This document shows, in pieces, positions 1-9,700 of a DNA stretch of 47,504 nucleotides. The stretch's first letter is position 1; every line of letters starts with the position of its first letter. The stretch covers positions 1 through 47,504 of the forward strand of contig CAZNNL010000008.1 of the NCBI GenBank assembly GCA_964574395.1. The letters are read 5' to 3'. The notes beneath the pieces were generated by a model. It made no database searches, was not told the DNA's origin, and was given only the letters and a program-made list of their open reading frames with translations. The stretch comes from JAXGQD01 sp964574395. GTDB taxonomy: Bacteria; Bacillota; Clostridia; Saccharofermentanales; Fastidiosipilaceae. The translations under genes and the position numbers were made by a program.

Positions 1-61
1 TACCTAATATAATGGCTCAAAAATCTCAGCGAAGAATGCCTGAAAATGGTATAATAAGCGC

Positions 62-319
62 ATGTATGTTCATATCGGTGGAGAGTGTACTCTCATGGAC
101 CATTCCATATTAGGAATCTTTGATTTTGATGCGTTGACTGAATCAGCTGAGGAAACGACGCTCAATTTTTTGAGGAATGCCGAACAGGAAGGTCGCCTTG
201 AGACAATACCAGGGTCACTTCCATTGGCTGTGGTTTTGGCTATAAACAGAGTCTATCTGTCACCTCTCTCCCCTGATGTGTTACGTCAACGCTTAAGAAA
301 AACGATGAAAAATCGATAA
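62..319 (+). CDS. remB: RemB/YaaB-like DUF370 regulator, 85 aa
   Basis: This small protein matches the DUF370 family (RemA/RemB, YaaB of Bacillus), seen in the opening MYVHIGGE, the central GIFDFDALTESAEETTLNFL and the late VYLSPLSPDVLRQR. In Bacillus, RemA-type members are DNA-binding regulators of extracellular matrix genes; the exact role of the RemB type is less clear. In many Bacillota the gene lies between recF and gyrB, and here gyrB follows at once, which supports the call. No clear Shine-Dalgarno sequence precedes the ATG; a TATAAT at 50-55 is so close to the start that a leaderless transcript or translation coupled to an upstream gene (recF expected, outside the window) is possible. 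Bases 1-61 are too short to assign. Confidence 0.85.
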   Translation: MYVHIGGECTLMDHSILGIFDFDALTESAEETTLNFLRNAEQEGRLETIPGSLPLAVVLAINRVYLSPLSPDVLRQRLRKTMKNR

Positions 320-320
320 A

Positions 321-350
321 TTTGTAGTTAAATAACGTGTTAACTACAAA
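321..350 (+). promoter_or_regulatory. Perfect 11-bp inverted repeat between remB and gyrB
   Basis: TTTGTAGTTAA (321-331) and TTAACTACAAA (340-350) are exact reverse complements with an 8-base loop. The stem is AT-rich and no T-tract follows, so it is a weak terminator at best; a protein-binding operator is an alternative. It covers the GTG at 337, which argues that gyrB starts further down. Confidence 0.55.
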
Positions 351-381
351 CATAGACAATCGCTCTACGCGAAAGGAACTT

Positions 382-2466
382 ATGAACAACGAAAAAGATA
401 ACAAAGCCCCCAAAACACTACTTGATTTAGTAGATCATATCGATGAAGAAGGCGATGAAGATGAACTACACAATGCAGCGTCTAATCCTCATGCCCTTTT
501 AGATGATGATTTTAAGGAACAACTATTGGATTCCTCTGGTCAAGATCAATTTGACACGCATAATACCGAAGATTACTCCGAAGAAGATATTCAGGTTTTA
601 GAAGGTCTCGAAGCAGTGCGAAAAAGGCCTGGAATGTACATTGGTGACACTACGCTTCGCGGTTTACACCATCTTATATATGAGATTGTTGCTAACTCTG
701 TTGATGAAGCGTTAGCGGGTCGTTGTGACTTAATTACTGTAACTCTTAATAGTGATGGTTCTGTCTCTGTAATTGACGACGGAAGCGGTATTCCAGTTGG
801 TATCCATCCTAAAATGGGCATACCGACAGTCGAAGTTGTGCACACTATGCTACATGCTGGTGGAAAATTTGGCGGCGGTGCTTATAGTGTTTCTGGCGGC
901 TTACATGGCGTAGGAGCGTCAGTTGTTAATGCTCTCTCCTCTCATTTTGAAGTGAGTGTTAAGCGTGATGGCATCATTCATCGTATAGCGTTCGAAAAGG
1001 GTGAAACAACAGTGCCACTAGAGGAAATTGGTATTTGTGATCCTTCAGACACAGGTACAAAGACTATCTTTACTCCGGATCCAGAAATGTTTCCAGATAC
1101 GCACTTTGACTTTAATGCAATGATTACGCGTTACCGCGAAATGGCTTTCTTGAATAAAGAAGTGACGATTCGTTTGATAGACGCGCGAGAAGAAACTCCA
1201 ATAGAAAAGACATTACATTACGATGGTGGTATCGTCTCTTTTGTTGAATACATTAATAAACACAGAGATCCTGTACATACGCCACCTATTTACCTCGCAA
1301 GTAAGCAGAATGACAGCTTTGTTGAAGTTGCCATACAGTACAATAATTCCTACATTGAGAATGTATATTCATACGCAAATAACATCGCAACTGTTGAAGG
1401 TGGAACGCATCTGACGGGTTTCAGATCTGCTTTAACCAAAGTAATGAACGATTATGCAAGAAAATATAATTTCCTGAGCAAAACGGATAAGAATTTCCAA
1501 GGTGAAGATGTCCGTGAAGGTCTCAGCGCAATTATTTCCGTTAAGTTACCAGAACCCCAATTTGAGGGACAGACAAAATCAAAACTAGGTAACTCTGAGA
1601 CAAGAACACAAGTCGAGTCAGCTATGAATGATAAATTAGCAGCATACCTTGATGAGAATCCAACAGTAGCTAAAGCTATCATGGAAAAATGCACTTCTGC
1701 TGCAAGAGCAAGAGATGCAGCCAAGAAGGCGCGTGAGTTAACGCGTAGGAAAACTACGTTCGATAGTGTTTCTTTACCAGGTAAATTAGCTGACTGCCAA
1801 GAAAGCGATCCAACTTATTGCGAAATCTTCATTGTTGAAGGAGATTCAGCTGGTGGTTCTGCTAAAAACGGCCGCGAGCGTAAATACCAAGCGATTCTCC
1901 CTCTTTGGGGAAAAATGCTGAACGTTGAGCGTGCACGCGTAGATAAAGTATACGGAAATGAGAAGCTCTCCCCTGTCGTTATGGCACTTGGCGCTGGCAT
2001 TGGCTCAGATTTCGATGTCTCAAAACTTCGTTACGGAAAAGTTATCATCATGGCAGACGCAGACGTAGATGGCGCGCATATTCGTACACTCCTACTTACA
2101 TTCTTCTATCGCCATATGAAACCACTAGTGGATGAAGGTCATGTTTATATTGCTTGCCCTCCGCTTTACAAGCTAACTTTTGATAAAGAGGAAATTTATG
2201 CGTATACAGACGAAGACGCCGAACGTATTCGTGCAGAACGTCCAGACAAAACACCTAAAATCCAACGTTATAAAGGTTTGGGTGAGATGAGTGCTCAGCA
2301 ACTCTGGGATACTACGATGAATCCGGCTACAAGACGTCTATTGAAAGTAGAAGTTGAAGAAGCCCAAGACACTGACGATACTATTTCCTTGTTAATGGGC
2401 GATAAAGTGGAGCCAAGACGCGAATTCATTCAAGAGAATGCTGCTTATGCACACCTAGACATTTGA
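382..2466 (+). CDS. gyrB: DNA gyrase subunit B with acidic N-terminal extension
   Basis: ATPase subunit of the type IIA topoisomerase that introduces negative supercoils. The GHKL ATPase start is clear (VLEGLEAVRKRPGMYIGDT, then the N-box region with NSVDEA and DDGSGIP and the GGLHGVGASVVNALS lid). The TOPRIM domain has EGDSAGGSA and the metal-binding DADVDGAHIRTLL, and the C-terminal QRYKGLGEMSAQQLW tail is typical. I chose ATG 382 because AAAGGA lies just upstream; an in-frame GTG at 337 sits inside a hairpin. From this start the protein is 694 aa, longer than the usual 630-650, because about 65 acidic, Asp/Glu-rich residues precede the conserved ATPase start. gyrA is not next; a terminator and the parS region follow. 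Confidence 0.97.
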   Translation: MNNEKDNKAPKTLLDLVDHIDEEGDEDELHNAASNPHALLDDDFKEQLLDSSGQDQFDTHNTEDYSEEDIQVLEGLEAVRKRPGMYIGDTTLRGLHHLIYEIVANSVDEALAGRCDLITVTLNSDGSVSVIDDGSGIPVGIHPKMGIPTVEVVHTMLHAGGKFGGGAYSVSGGLHGVGASVVNALSSHFEVSVKRDGIIHRIAFEKGETTVPLEEIGICDPSDTGTKTIFTPDPEMFPDTHFDFNAMITRYREMAFLNKEVTIRLIDAREETPIEKTLHYDGGIVSFVEYINKHRDPVHTPPIYLASKQNDSFVEVAIQYNNSYIENVYSYANNIATVEGGTHLTGFRSALTKVMNDYARKYNFLSKTDKNFQGEDVREGLSAIISVKLPEPQFEGQTKSKLGNSETRTQVESAMNDKLAAYLDENPTVAKAIMEKCTSAARARDAAKKARELTRRKTTFDSVSLPGKLADCQESDPTYCEIFIVEGDSAGGSAKNGRERKYQAILPLWGKMLNVERARVDKVYGNEKLSPVVMALGAGIGSDFDVSKLRYGKVIIMADADVDGAHIRTLLLTFFYRHMKPLVDEGHVYIACPPLYKLTFDKEEIYAYTDEDAERIRAERPDKTPKIQRYKGLGEMSAQQLWDTTMNPATRRLLKVEVEEAQDTDDTISLLMGDKVEPRREFIQENAAYAHLDI

Positions 2467-2568
2467 TTCGTTAAAAATTGTTTTTGAAAAGAGTCAATTG
2501 GATATAGCACAGAACATAGTGACTGACAATTAGATTGAAGACATAAAATACAGATACATTTAAACGTG

Positions 2569-2599
2569 AAAGCCGGTAGTAATGCACTTCCGGCTTTTT
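2569..2599 (+). terminator. Rho-independent terminator after gyrB
   Basis: AAAGCCGG (2569-2576) pairs with CCGGCTTT (2590-2597), and the second arm runs into a T5 tract ending at 2599. It is 103 bases after the gyrB stop and its last bases abut the first parS site. Confidence 0.85.
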
Positions 2600-2614
2600 G
2601 TTTCACGTGGAACA
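2599..2614 (-). promoter_or_regulatory. parS centromere site 1
   Basis: The + strand reads TGTTTCACGTGGAACA; the reverse complement TGTTCCACGTGAAACA is the well-known Bacillus-type parS consensus, 16 of 16. ParB (3594-4457) is expected to load here and spread. It lies about 200 bases upstream of parA. Confidence 0.95.
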
Positions 2615-2665
2615 TTCTTTTAGGTAAGCTCTGGACAAAAATATAGTCTTTGGTATACACAGATT

Positions 2666-2681
2666 TGTTTCACGTGAAACA
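2666..2681 (+). promoter_or_regulatory. parS centromere site 2
   Basis: TGTTTCACGTGAAACA, a perfect 16-bp palindrome and a standard parS variant, 51 bases after site 1. Two sites in tandem directly before parA-parB mark this as a chromosomal segregation locus near the origin. Confidence 0.95.
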
Positions 2682-2756
2682 AAATAGGGAAAATTGCGAA
2701 ACTATGTCGAATTATTAGAAGTTCGTAGCCTAAGCGAAATAGTAAAATGTATTCTG

Positions 2757-2795
2757 TTACTTGGAAGTTAATCAACTATGCTAGAATGACTTCCA
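2757..2795 (+). promoter_or_regulatory. Likely parA promoter with overlapping inverted repeat
   Basis: An extended -10 element, TGCTAGAAT (2779-2787), lies about 34 bases before the parA start, with weak -35 options TTACTT (2757-2762) or TTGGAA (2761-2766). TGGAAGT (2762-2768) and ACTTCCA (2789-2795) form a 7-bp inverted repeat around the -10, which could be an operator for autoregulation by ParA or ParB. The same extended -10 word occurs on the - strand upstream of the gene ending at 22353. Confidence 0.45.
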
Positions 2796-2820
2796 GATTA
2801 TCAGAAATTAAGGGGTGAAT

Positions 2821-3597
2821 ATGGCTATAAAACTTGCAATTGTAAATCAAAAAGGTGGCGTTGGAAAAACGACCACAACGATAAACCTCGCAGCTTACTT
2901 AGCCCTAAGAGGGAAACGCACCCTCTTGTTTGACATTGATCCGCAGGGAAACGCCAGTTCGGGCTTGGGGATAGATAAAAACACTCAAACTTATACCACA
3001 TACGATATCATCATCGACGGTAAAGATGCAGATGAAGTGATTGTGGCTACCGAGCAAAGCAATCTTCAAATAGCCCCAGGGAATATTAATCTTGCTGGTG
3101 GTGAAGTCGAGCTTGCCAATGCGGAAGGTCGCGAATATAAGTTAAAAGAAGCTCTGGACAAAATGAAGACACCTTATGATTTTCTTTTGCTTGATTGCCC
3201 GCCTTCACTCGGTTTGCTGACACTAAATGCTTTAACTGCAGCAGATGCGCTAATCATCCCTATACAAGCTGAATACTACGCTCTAGAAGGCGTTAGCCAA
3301 TTAGTTGAAACTGTGAACTCTGTGAAAAACGCACTAAATCCAGACTTGTCTATTTTTGGCGTCCTTATGACTATGTCAGACGGAAGAACACAACTCGCCC
3401 AACAAGTGGAAAAGGAAGTAAGGAATTATTTTGGCGACATGGTATTTAAAACGGTTATTCCAAGAAATGTACGCTTGAGCGAAGCACCTAGCTACGGCCA
3501 GAGTATTAATCTATATGATAGACGCTCTAAAGGTGCAGAAGCATATCACCAGTTGGCAAGAGAAGTTATAAAAAGAGAAAAGAGGTTCAAAGTATGA
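2821..3597 (+). CDS. parA: Chromosome-partitioning ATPase ParA/Soj
   Basis: Deviant Walker ParA/MinD-family ATPase that moves ParB-parS complexes and, as Soj, can influence replication initiation. KGGVGKTTTTINLA (about residues 9-22) is the deviant Walker A motif with the signature lysine; LLFDIDPQGNASSGLG and LLLDCPPSLGLLTLNAL are the A-prime and Walker B motifs. ATG 2821 follows AGGGG at a good distance; a GTG two codons earlier is less likely. The protein is 258 aa, normal for a chromosomal ParA without an N-terminal DNA-binding domain. The stop overlaps the parB start in an ATGA junction, so the two are translationally coupled. Confidence 0.96.
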   Translation: MAIKLAIVNQKGGVGKTTTTINLAAYLALRGKRTLLFDIDPQGNASSGLGIDKNTQTYTTYDIIIDGKDADEVIVATEQSNLQIAPGNINLAGGEVELANAEGREYKLKEALDKMKTPYDFLLLDCPPSLGLLTLNALTAADALIIPIQAEYYALEGVSQLVETVNSVKNALNPDLSIFGVLMTMSDGRTQLAQQVEKEVRNYFGDMVFKTVIPRNVRLSEAPSYGQSINLYDRRSKGAEAYHQLAREVIKREKRFKV

Positions 3598-4457
3598 CCG
3601 TTAAGAAAACTAAGGCGTTAGGTAAGGGGTTAAACGCTCTGTTACCGAAGGAGAGTATTCCAGGTAATGAAGGTCGTACTGTCCTAGAACTTTCTATCAA
3701 TGATATTAATCCCAACGTTTCTCAGCCGAGAAAAAACTTTAACGATGTAAAACTACGTGAGTTAGCGGACTCAATCAGGGAGAATGGTGTTTTACAACCT
3801 ATCATTGTTACTAAACAAGGCGAGAGTTACCACATTGTAGCAGGGGAACGTCGTTGGCGGGCATCACGGCTTGCCGGAAAAAAGACCATTCCTGCAATTG
3901 TGCGAGAACTTAGCGATAAAGAAGTCTTACAACAGGCGCTGATTGAAAATATTCAAAGACAAGATTTAAACGCATTAGAGGAAGCGGAAGCATTAGAGCG
4001 TTTATTACAAGAATACGCAATGACACAGGAAGAATTGTCAAAAGTTGTAGGTAGAAGTAGACCTGCAGTTGCCAACTCTTTACGTTTATTGAAATTAGCT
4101 CCTAAATTGCAAAAACTTCTGAGAAGTGAAGCTTTGAGTGCCGGACATGCAAGAGCACTTCTTGCTTTGCCCAGTGTCAAACAACAAGAAGAACTTGCAG
4201 AACGTATTATGTCCCAAGAAATGAGCGTAAGAGAGACAGAAAAAACTATAAATAACATACTTAATCCCAAAATCACAGCAAATAAGGTTAAAAAATCCAC
4301 TGCTTATCAATTAAGTATAAAAAAGGTTGAAGAAGAACTAAGCGCGTTCATGGGAACAAAAGTTACTCTTAAAGATAAGCATAATAAGGGCTCCATAGTT
4401 ATTGAGTACTACTCCGCAGAGGAGTTGGAACGTATTCTAGAAATGTTAAAAAACTAG
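3594..4457 (+). CDS. parB: Chromosome-partitioning CTPase ParB/Spo0J
   Basis: ParB binds parS and spreads along DNA as a CTP-gated clamp. The N-terminal KALGKGLNALLP is a common opening of ParB proteins in this phylum. The CTP-binding ParB/Srx domain shows QPRKNF, the LADSIRENGVLQPIIV strand-helix and GERRWRASRLAG (around residue 80). A helix-turn-helix region follows (MTQEELSKVVGRSRPAVANSLRLLKL), then LSAGHARALLAL and a C-terminal dimerisation domain with KGSIVIEYYSAEELERILEML. Length, 287 aa, is typical. It is the second gene of the parAB operon, and its two predicted targets lie just upstream. Confidence 0.96.
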   Translation: MTVKKTKALGKGLNALLPKESIPGNEGRTVLELSINDINPNVSQPRKNFNDVKLRELADSIRENGVLQPIIVTKQGESYHIVAGERRWRASRLAGKKTIPAIVRELSDKEVLQQALIENIQRQDLNALEEAEALERLLQEYAMTQEELSKVVGRSRPAVANSLRLLKLAPKLQKLLRSEALSAGHARALLALPSVKQQEELAERIMSQEMSVRETEKTINNILNPKITANKVKKSTAYQLSIKKVEEELSAFMGTKVTLKDKHNKGSIVIEYYSAEELERILEMLKN

Positions 4458-4466
4458 TATGCATGG

Positions 4467-4508
4467 CCCCTTAACTAGAAAGATGCTTGTTTCAGCGAAG
4501 TTCAGGGG
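4467..4508 (+). promoter_or_regulatory. Imperfect inverted repeat after parB
   Basis: CCCCTTAACT (4467-4476) and AGTTCAGGGG (4499-4508) pair at 9 of 10 positions around a 22-base loop. There is no T-tract, so it is either a weak terminator or a processing or regulatory hairpin ahead of the next gene. Confidence 0.4.
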
Positions 4509-4553
4509 TTATACTTGCAAAATCTTTGTGTTTACACGAAAGGACGATTTTTC

Positions 4554-6089
4554 ATGTCTAATAAGAAAGAATTAACAAAAATTGAAAAAAGCCGTTTAGA
4601 GCGAGATAAGCGTTTAAATGCGCTTAAAGCAAAAGATGGTGGGAAGAAGCAAATACAAACAAGTAGCCGCATTGGTCGAATCATGTTCCCGGTTGTGTCG
4701 CTATTGATTATTGTAGCTGTGGCGTTGTGGTTAGCTTTTGCCACAGGTTTTGCTCAAAGCATGATGAATCCCATGTCTTTTGGTGGCGAGCAAGTCAGTA
4801 TGAAGGAATTCACTTATTACTACAAATCAGCTTTAGGTACCTACCAGAGCTTTGTGTCGTATGGACTGGCACCCGCAGATGCCCAAGGTAGACTGGATTT
4901 GTCCGCTGAAACAACAATGCCAGGTTACGAGGGTAGGACGTGGAAAGATTACATCCTTGATCAAACTGTTGAGCAAGTTAAGGAAGTAAAAACCCTAGCC
5001 GCAGTTGCCGCTGAGAAGGGATATAGCTTCAATGATGAGGATCAAAAACTCTTGGACGAGCAATTAGATGCTATAAAAACAAACTATCCAACAGATGCTG
5101 CTCTTAATAAAGTGTTAGAGGAAAACTATGGTCAGGGAACAAACCTGGACTATTTTACGCAAATGCTCAAGGTGGCGTTGGTGAATAATCGTTTTGCCAC
5201 AGAATATCCTAAGACATATAACTTCAATCAAGAAGAAATTCAAAAGTATTACGATGAAAACAAAAGCACGATGGACCTTGTGACATATAGACAATTTGTC
5301 TTTGAACTTCCGACGAGTGCAAGTACGGATGAAGAAAAAACCAAGGCTCAAGAAGAAAATGCTGTGATGGCAAAAGAAATGCTCGAAAAGATTTCTGACG
5401 CAGAAAGCTTTAAAACAGAGGCTTTGGCATATGCCGCAGACGACAAAAAAGTGAATTATGAAAGTGGTGACATCACCTTAAATGAGAAGGTGACCGCGAA
5501 CTATACTTCTTCGGTAATGGACATTCAGACTTGGCTATACGATGACGCAAGGCAGGTCGGCGATAAGACGCACATCACTAGCGGTACCAACGAGTATGTC
5601 TTGCTATTCGAAGGTCGCGAACGTCTAGATGACAAAATGCCAACCGTATACCATATTTTGATTGGCGATCCTAATGCGACCTCAAATCCTGACGAAGAAC
5701 AGCTTGCTAAAGATAAAGTCACTGCTGAAGAGCTTGCTGGCAAAATCAAAACAGAAGCCGACATTGAAAAAGAAGGTGAGCTCATGAAAGCTGCGGGCAC
5801 AACCCGAGAAGCGACCAAGATTGAAAATATAGCTTGGAAGACTATGGATAATGCCTTCAACGAATGGATATTTGATTCTGAGCGCAAAGTTGGAGACGTT
5901 GGCGTTGTACAAACCGTTTACGGTTATCACGTTGTCTATTATATTGGCCAATCCGAACAAGCAGAGTGGGAATACAAATCCACCCAATCTTTACGCTCAA
6001 GCAAATACAGCGAAGAGAAAGCAGCATGGCTGGCTGAGGAGCGCTTTAAGACAGACAAGAGCGATTTTGCTATGCGCTATGTAAGCTGA
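4554..6089 (+). CDS. Membrane-anchored SurA/PrsA-like foldase with a divergent parvulin region
   Basis: Predicted extracytoplasmic peptidyl-prolyl isomerase or chaperone. ATG 4554 follows AAAGGA at nine bases. Residues 1-40 are basic and cytoplasmic, then one membrane helix of about 20 residues starts at PVVSLLIIVAVALWLAFATG. The outer part has a charged helical SurA_N-like region and ends in a parvulin-type segment (PTVYHILIG, later GDVGVVQTVYGYHVVYYIG), which is the usual rotamase closing strand. The middle of the parvulin domain is poorly conserved (no clear GG-LG loop), so isomerase activity is uncertain while chaperone activity is plausible. There is no lipobox, unlike PrsA. It stands alone between parB and rpoB. 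The family assignment rests on the C-terminal signature and topology. Confidence 0.7.
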   Translation: MSNKKELTKIEKSRLERDKRLNALKAKDGGKKQIQTSSRIGRIMFPVVSLLIIVAVALWLAFATGFAQSMMNPMSFGGEQVSMKEFTYYYKSALGTYQSFVSYGLAPADAQGRLDLSAETTMPGYEGRTWKDYILDQTVEQVKEVKTLAAVAAEKGYSFNDEDQKLLDEQLDAIKTNYPTDAALNKVLEENYGQGTNLDYFTQMLKVALVNNRFATEYPKTYNFNQEEIQKYYDENKSTMDLVTYRQFVFELPTSASTDEEKTKAQEENAVMAKEMLEKISDAESFKTEALAYAADDKKVNYESGDITLNEKVTANYTSSVMDIQTWLYDDARQVGDKTHITSGTNEYVLLFEGRERLDDKMPTVYHILIGDPNATSNPDEEQLAKDKVTAEELAGKIKTEADIEKEGELMKAAGTTREATKIENIAWKTMDNAFNEWIFDSERKVGDVGVVQTVYGYHVVYYIGQSEQAEWEYKSTQSLRSSKYSEEKAAWLAEERFKTDKSDFAMRYVS

Positions 6090-6172
6090 TTGGAATGTGA
6101 TTGAAAGTAGCAGTTGCTTTACCTTTCTATCCCGAACACGTCAGTAGTAGCAGCTATGCCTCATATAGTTAG

Positions 6173-6288
6173 GTGTCATAATTTGGACTACAGAAAGATT
6201 TCGAGTGAAAATTCTTTCTGTAGTCCATTTTTTGCCAGTTTTCGGCGGAAAAACGAGCGATTTCTTTCTGTAGTCCATATTTTGACAC
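6173..6288 (+). repeat. Array A: inverted and direct repeats with strong hairpin/terminator
   Basis: Three copies of one 14-base arm occur: GGACTACAGAAAGA at 6185-6198, and its exact reverse complement TCTTTCTGTAGTCC at 6213-6226 and 6263-6276. The first two form a perfect 14-bp stem followed by a T6 run (6228-6233), a convincing bidirectional-looking terminator for the upstream foldase gene. The outer pair extends further: 6173-6198 matches the reverse complement of 6263-6288 at 24 of 26 positions. A second direct repeat, TTTTCGGCGGA, follows both inverted copies (near 6239 and 6309). The rest of 6289-6550 shows nothing I can name. Confidence 0.8.
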
Positions 6289-6553
6289 TTTTCTGTGGAC
6301 GTGCCATTTTCGGCGGACACCCCAGATGCCAAGTTTTCAACTCCCTGCAAGCTACAGAACCCCAAAACCGTAAAACACTGCAGTAGCCTGAAAAGTTGAC
6401 ACTCCAAACCCACCAAATCTATAGCTCCCAGCCAGCGTCGCCGCATCCAACCCACAGCCCTTGTGCAATTTAGAGAATATTCAGAGTGAATTGTAAAAAC
6501 TTCGTTACAATTACGGAAAATGCTTGACAAAGTCGAAAACATCAGGTTTTTGA

Positions 6554-6583
6554 TTGACGGTGGCTTTCGCAAAATGCTAAGAT
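6554..6583 (+). promoter_or_regulatory. Predicted rpoB promoter
   Basis: TTGACG (6554-6559), an 18-base spacer, and TAAGAT (6578-6583) preceded by TG to give an extended -10 (TGCTAAGAT). This would place the start of transcription near 6590 and leave a leader of about 135 bases. A second TTGACA at 6524-6529 has a poorer -10. Confidence 0.55.
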
Positions 6584-6610
6584 GCTGAGGTATGTTGCAT
6601 GCTGGCGCAT

Positions 6611-6645
6611 TATCCCCGTTTGCCTGTCAAAGGGGGATATTTTAT
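6611..6645 (+). promoter_or_regulatory. Attenuator-like hairpin in the rpoB leader
   Basis: TATCCCC (6611-6617) pairs with GGGGATA (6633-6639) and is followed by TTTTAT. Sitting between the predicted promoter and rpoB, it looks like an intrinsic attenuator or partial terminator. The usual rplJ-rplL genes are not upstream of rpoB here, so the L10/L12 attenuation context is absent. Confidence 0.55.
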
Positions 6646-6727
6646 CGCTTGACATGTTTTGAATTAGCCTGAGTTTCAGGCCGCGTTGGTTTTAACTAAA
6701 CGACGTAAGCACGAGGTGATTGTTTCT

Positions 6728-9700
6728 ATGGTGCATCCCGTAAAGCTGGGCAGAGCAGAGCGAATGACTTTTTCGCAGCTCAATGAGGTAATTGAGTTTC
6801 CTAATTTGGTGGAAATTCAAAGAAATTCTTACAAGTGGTTTTTAGAAGAAGGATTGATGGAAGTATTGCGCGATATATCGCCTATTACTGCGAACCTTTC
6901 TAATCTTGCAAGTTCGATGAAGCTCTCGTTTATTGAGAAAGAGTTTGATGCAAGTCAGCCAACACTTTCAATTGAACAATGTAAGAAGCGTGATGCGAAT
7001 TTTGCAGCACCTCTGAAAGTTAAAGTCCGTTTGGAAAAACCGGATGGTTCAATTGACGAATCATCTGTTTATATTGGCGAATTCCCAATTATGACTGAAA
7101 ACGGAACATTTATTATTAATGGTGCGGAACGTGTCATTATCAGTCAACTTGTGAGATCACCAGGTGCATATTTTTCACATTCAAGAGATCCTAAAACGGA
7201 TAATGATTTATATGCTTCACAAATTATTCCAAACCGTGGTGCTTGGCTAGAATATGAGAGTGACGGAAACGACATTCTCTACATTCGTGTAGACCGCGCG
7301 CGTAAATTCCCCTTATCTGTCTTCTTGCGTTCACTGGGCTTCGGCACAAACGCTGAAATCTATGAGCAGTTCGGTCACAACAAATATCTAGAAGCTACTT
7401 TAGCCAAAGATGTCTGCACCAACCGTGAGGAAGGTCTCCAAGAATTGCACCGTAAACTGCGTCCGGGTGAGCCCGTTGCGGTAGAGGGCGCTGAGGCCCT
7501 ATTGCGCAGCATGCTTTTTGATGCACGTCGTTATGACTTGGCTCGCGTCGGTATTTATAAATTAAACAAGAAACTTGCTTTGGCCGAGCGCATTAAAGGT
7601 CACCGCTTGAACGAGAACGTCGTCAGCGAAGATGGCGAACTTTTGGCGGAAGCTGGTGCAATTGTCACGGAAGAATTGGCCTGGGCCATTCAACAAAGTG
7701 GCGTAAACCGTGTTGAAATTAAACCCTTGCTTAAACAGGGTGATAAATTGCAAGAATCAGAAGACCTCGTTACTGTCATTGGTAACGGGCGTGTTGATTG
7801 TGCGCAATACTTGGAAGATACGTATGGCAAAACGAAGCTCGAAGGCCTAGACCTCAAAGCTTGCGGCATTGTCGAAAAAGTACGTTACAGCAATTTACGC
7901 AGCATCTTAGCCCAATTCGATGCGGACCTCGCTGAAAATGAAGGCGATTTCGTAAAGAGACTTTCAGAGGAACTGAACAAGGCTAAAGCTGACCTCTGCC
8001 CCAAGCATTTAACCATGGAAGACATTGTAGCTTCTGTGAGTTACTTCATCGGTTTATTCTATGGCGTAGGCATGACGGACGATATCGATCACCTCGGAAA
8101 TCGTCGTGTGCGTTCGGTTGGTGAACTCTTGCAGAATGCGGTCCGTGTTGGTTTTGCCAGAATGGAACGTGTCGTAAGAGAGCGTATGAGCTCCACGACA
8201 GAAGCAGGCAATGATAAAGTAACGCGTATTGTAAACACCCGACCCGTTAGTGCCTCGATCAAGGAATTTTTTGGCTCTTCGCAACTTTCGCAGTTTATGG
8301 ACCAACCGAATCCACTGGCTGAGTTAACGCATAAGCGTCGTCTGTCGGCTCTTGGTCCAGGTGGTTTAAGCCGTGACCGCGCGAACTTTGAAGTGCGTGA
8401 CGTCCATACTTCACACTATGGTCGTATGTGTCCCATTGAGACTCCGGAAGGACCGAACATTGGTCTGATTAACTCGCTTGCCACCTATGCACGCGTTAAT
8501 GAGTATGGCTTTATTGAAACTCCTTACCGTATTTATGATAAGAAGAACAAAGTGGTTACCGATAAAATCGAGTACATGACCGCTGACAGAGAAGACTATT
8601 TCTATATCGCACAAGCCAATGAACCCTTGGATGAAGACGGGCACTTCAAAGCTAAACGTGTCACCGTCCGTTGGCTAGACAAATTCTTGGAAGTTGACCC
8701 TCAGATGGTTGACCTGATGGACGTCTCACCGAAACAGGTGGTTTCCGTCGCTACCTCTTTGATTCCTTTCTTGGGTAACGACGACGCGAACCGTGCTTTG
8801 ATGGGTTCTAACATGCAGCGTCAAGCAGTGCCGCTGATTAGGACCGAGTCACCCATCATCGGGACCGGTATGGAATATCGTGCCGCGAAAGACTCTGGTG
8901 CTTGCGTTGTTGCGAAGCGTTCAGGTTCAGTTGAATTTATTGATGCTGATTTGATTGTGGTCGCACATTCCAAAACCCAAAAAGACAATTACAAATTAAT
9001 TAAATATCAAAGATCCAACCAAGGAACGTGTATCAATCAACGTCCTCTCGTTCAAGTAGGCGACAAAGTGGCTGCCGGAGATATTTTGGCAGACGGTCCT
9101 TCGACTGATAATGGTGAGTTGGCGCTTGGCAAAAACGTCCTCATCGGCTTTATGACCTGGGAAGGCTACAACTACGAAGACGCTGTCTTAATCAATGAGC
9201 GTCTAGTCCGCGATGACGTCTACACTTCTATTCATATAGAAGAGTATGAGTGTGAAGCGCGCGATACGAAGTTAGGTCCCGAAGAAATCACACGTGAAAT
9301 CCCCAACGTTTCGGATGACATGCTCAAAAACCTTGATAACAAAGGTGTTGTGCGTGTTGGTGCTGAAGTCCATGCTGGTGACATCATTGTTGGTAAAGTT
9401 ACACCAAAAGGTGAAACTGAATTAACCGCAGAAGAAAGACTCTATCGTGCGATCTTCGGTGAGAAGATTCGCGAAGTCCGCGACACCTCAGTGCGCGTAC
9501 CACATGGTGAGTCCGGTATCGTAGTTAACGTTGTCGAGTTTGACAAGGACAACGGCGACGATATGAAGCACGGCGTCAACCAACTCGTTCGTGTCTACAT
9601 TGCTCAGAAGAGAAAAATCTCTGTGGGCGATAAAATGGCTGGTCGTCATGGTAACAAGGGTGTTGTTTCACGCATTCTTGCCGAAGAAGATATGCCATTC

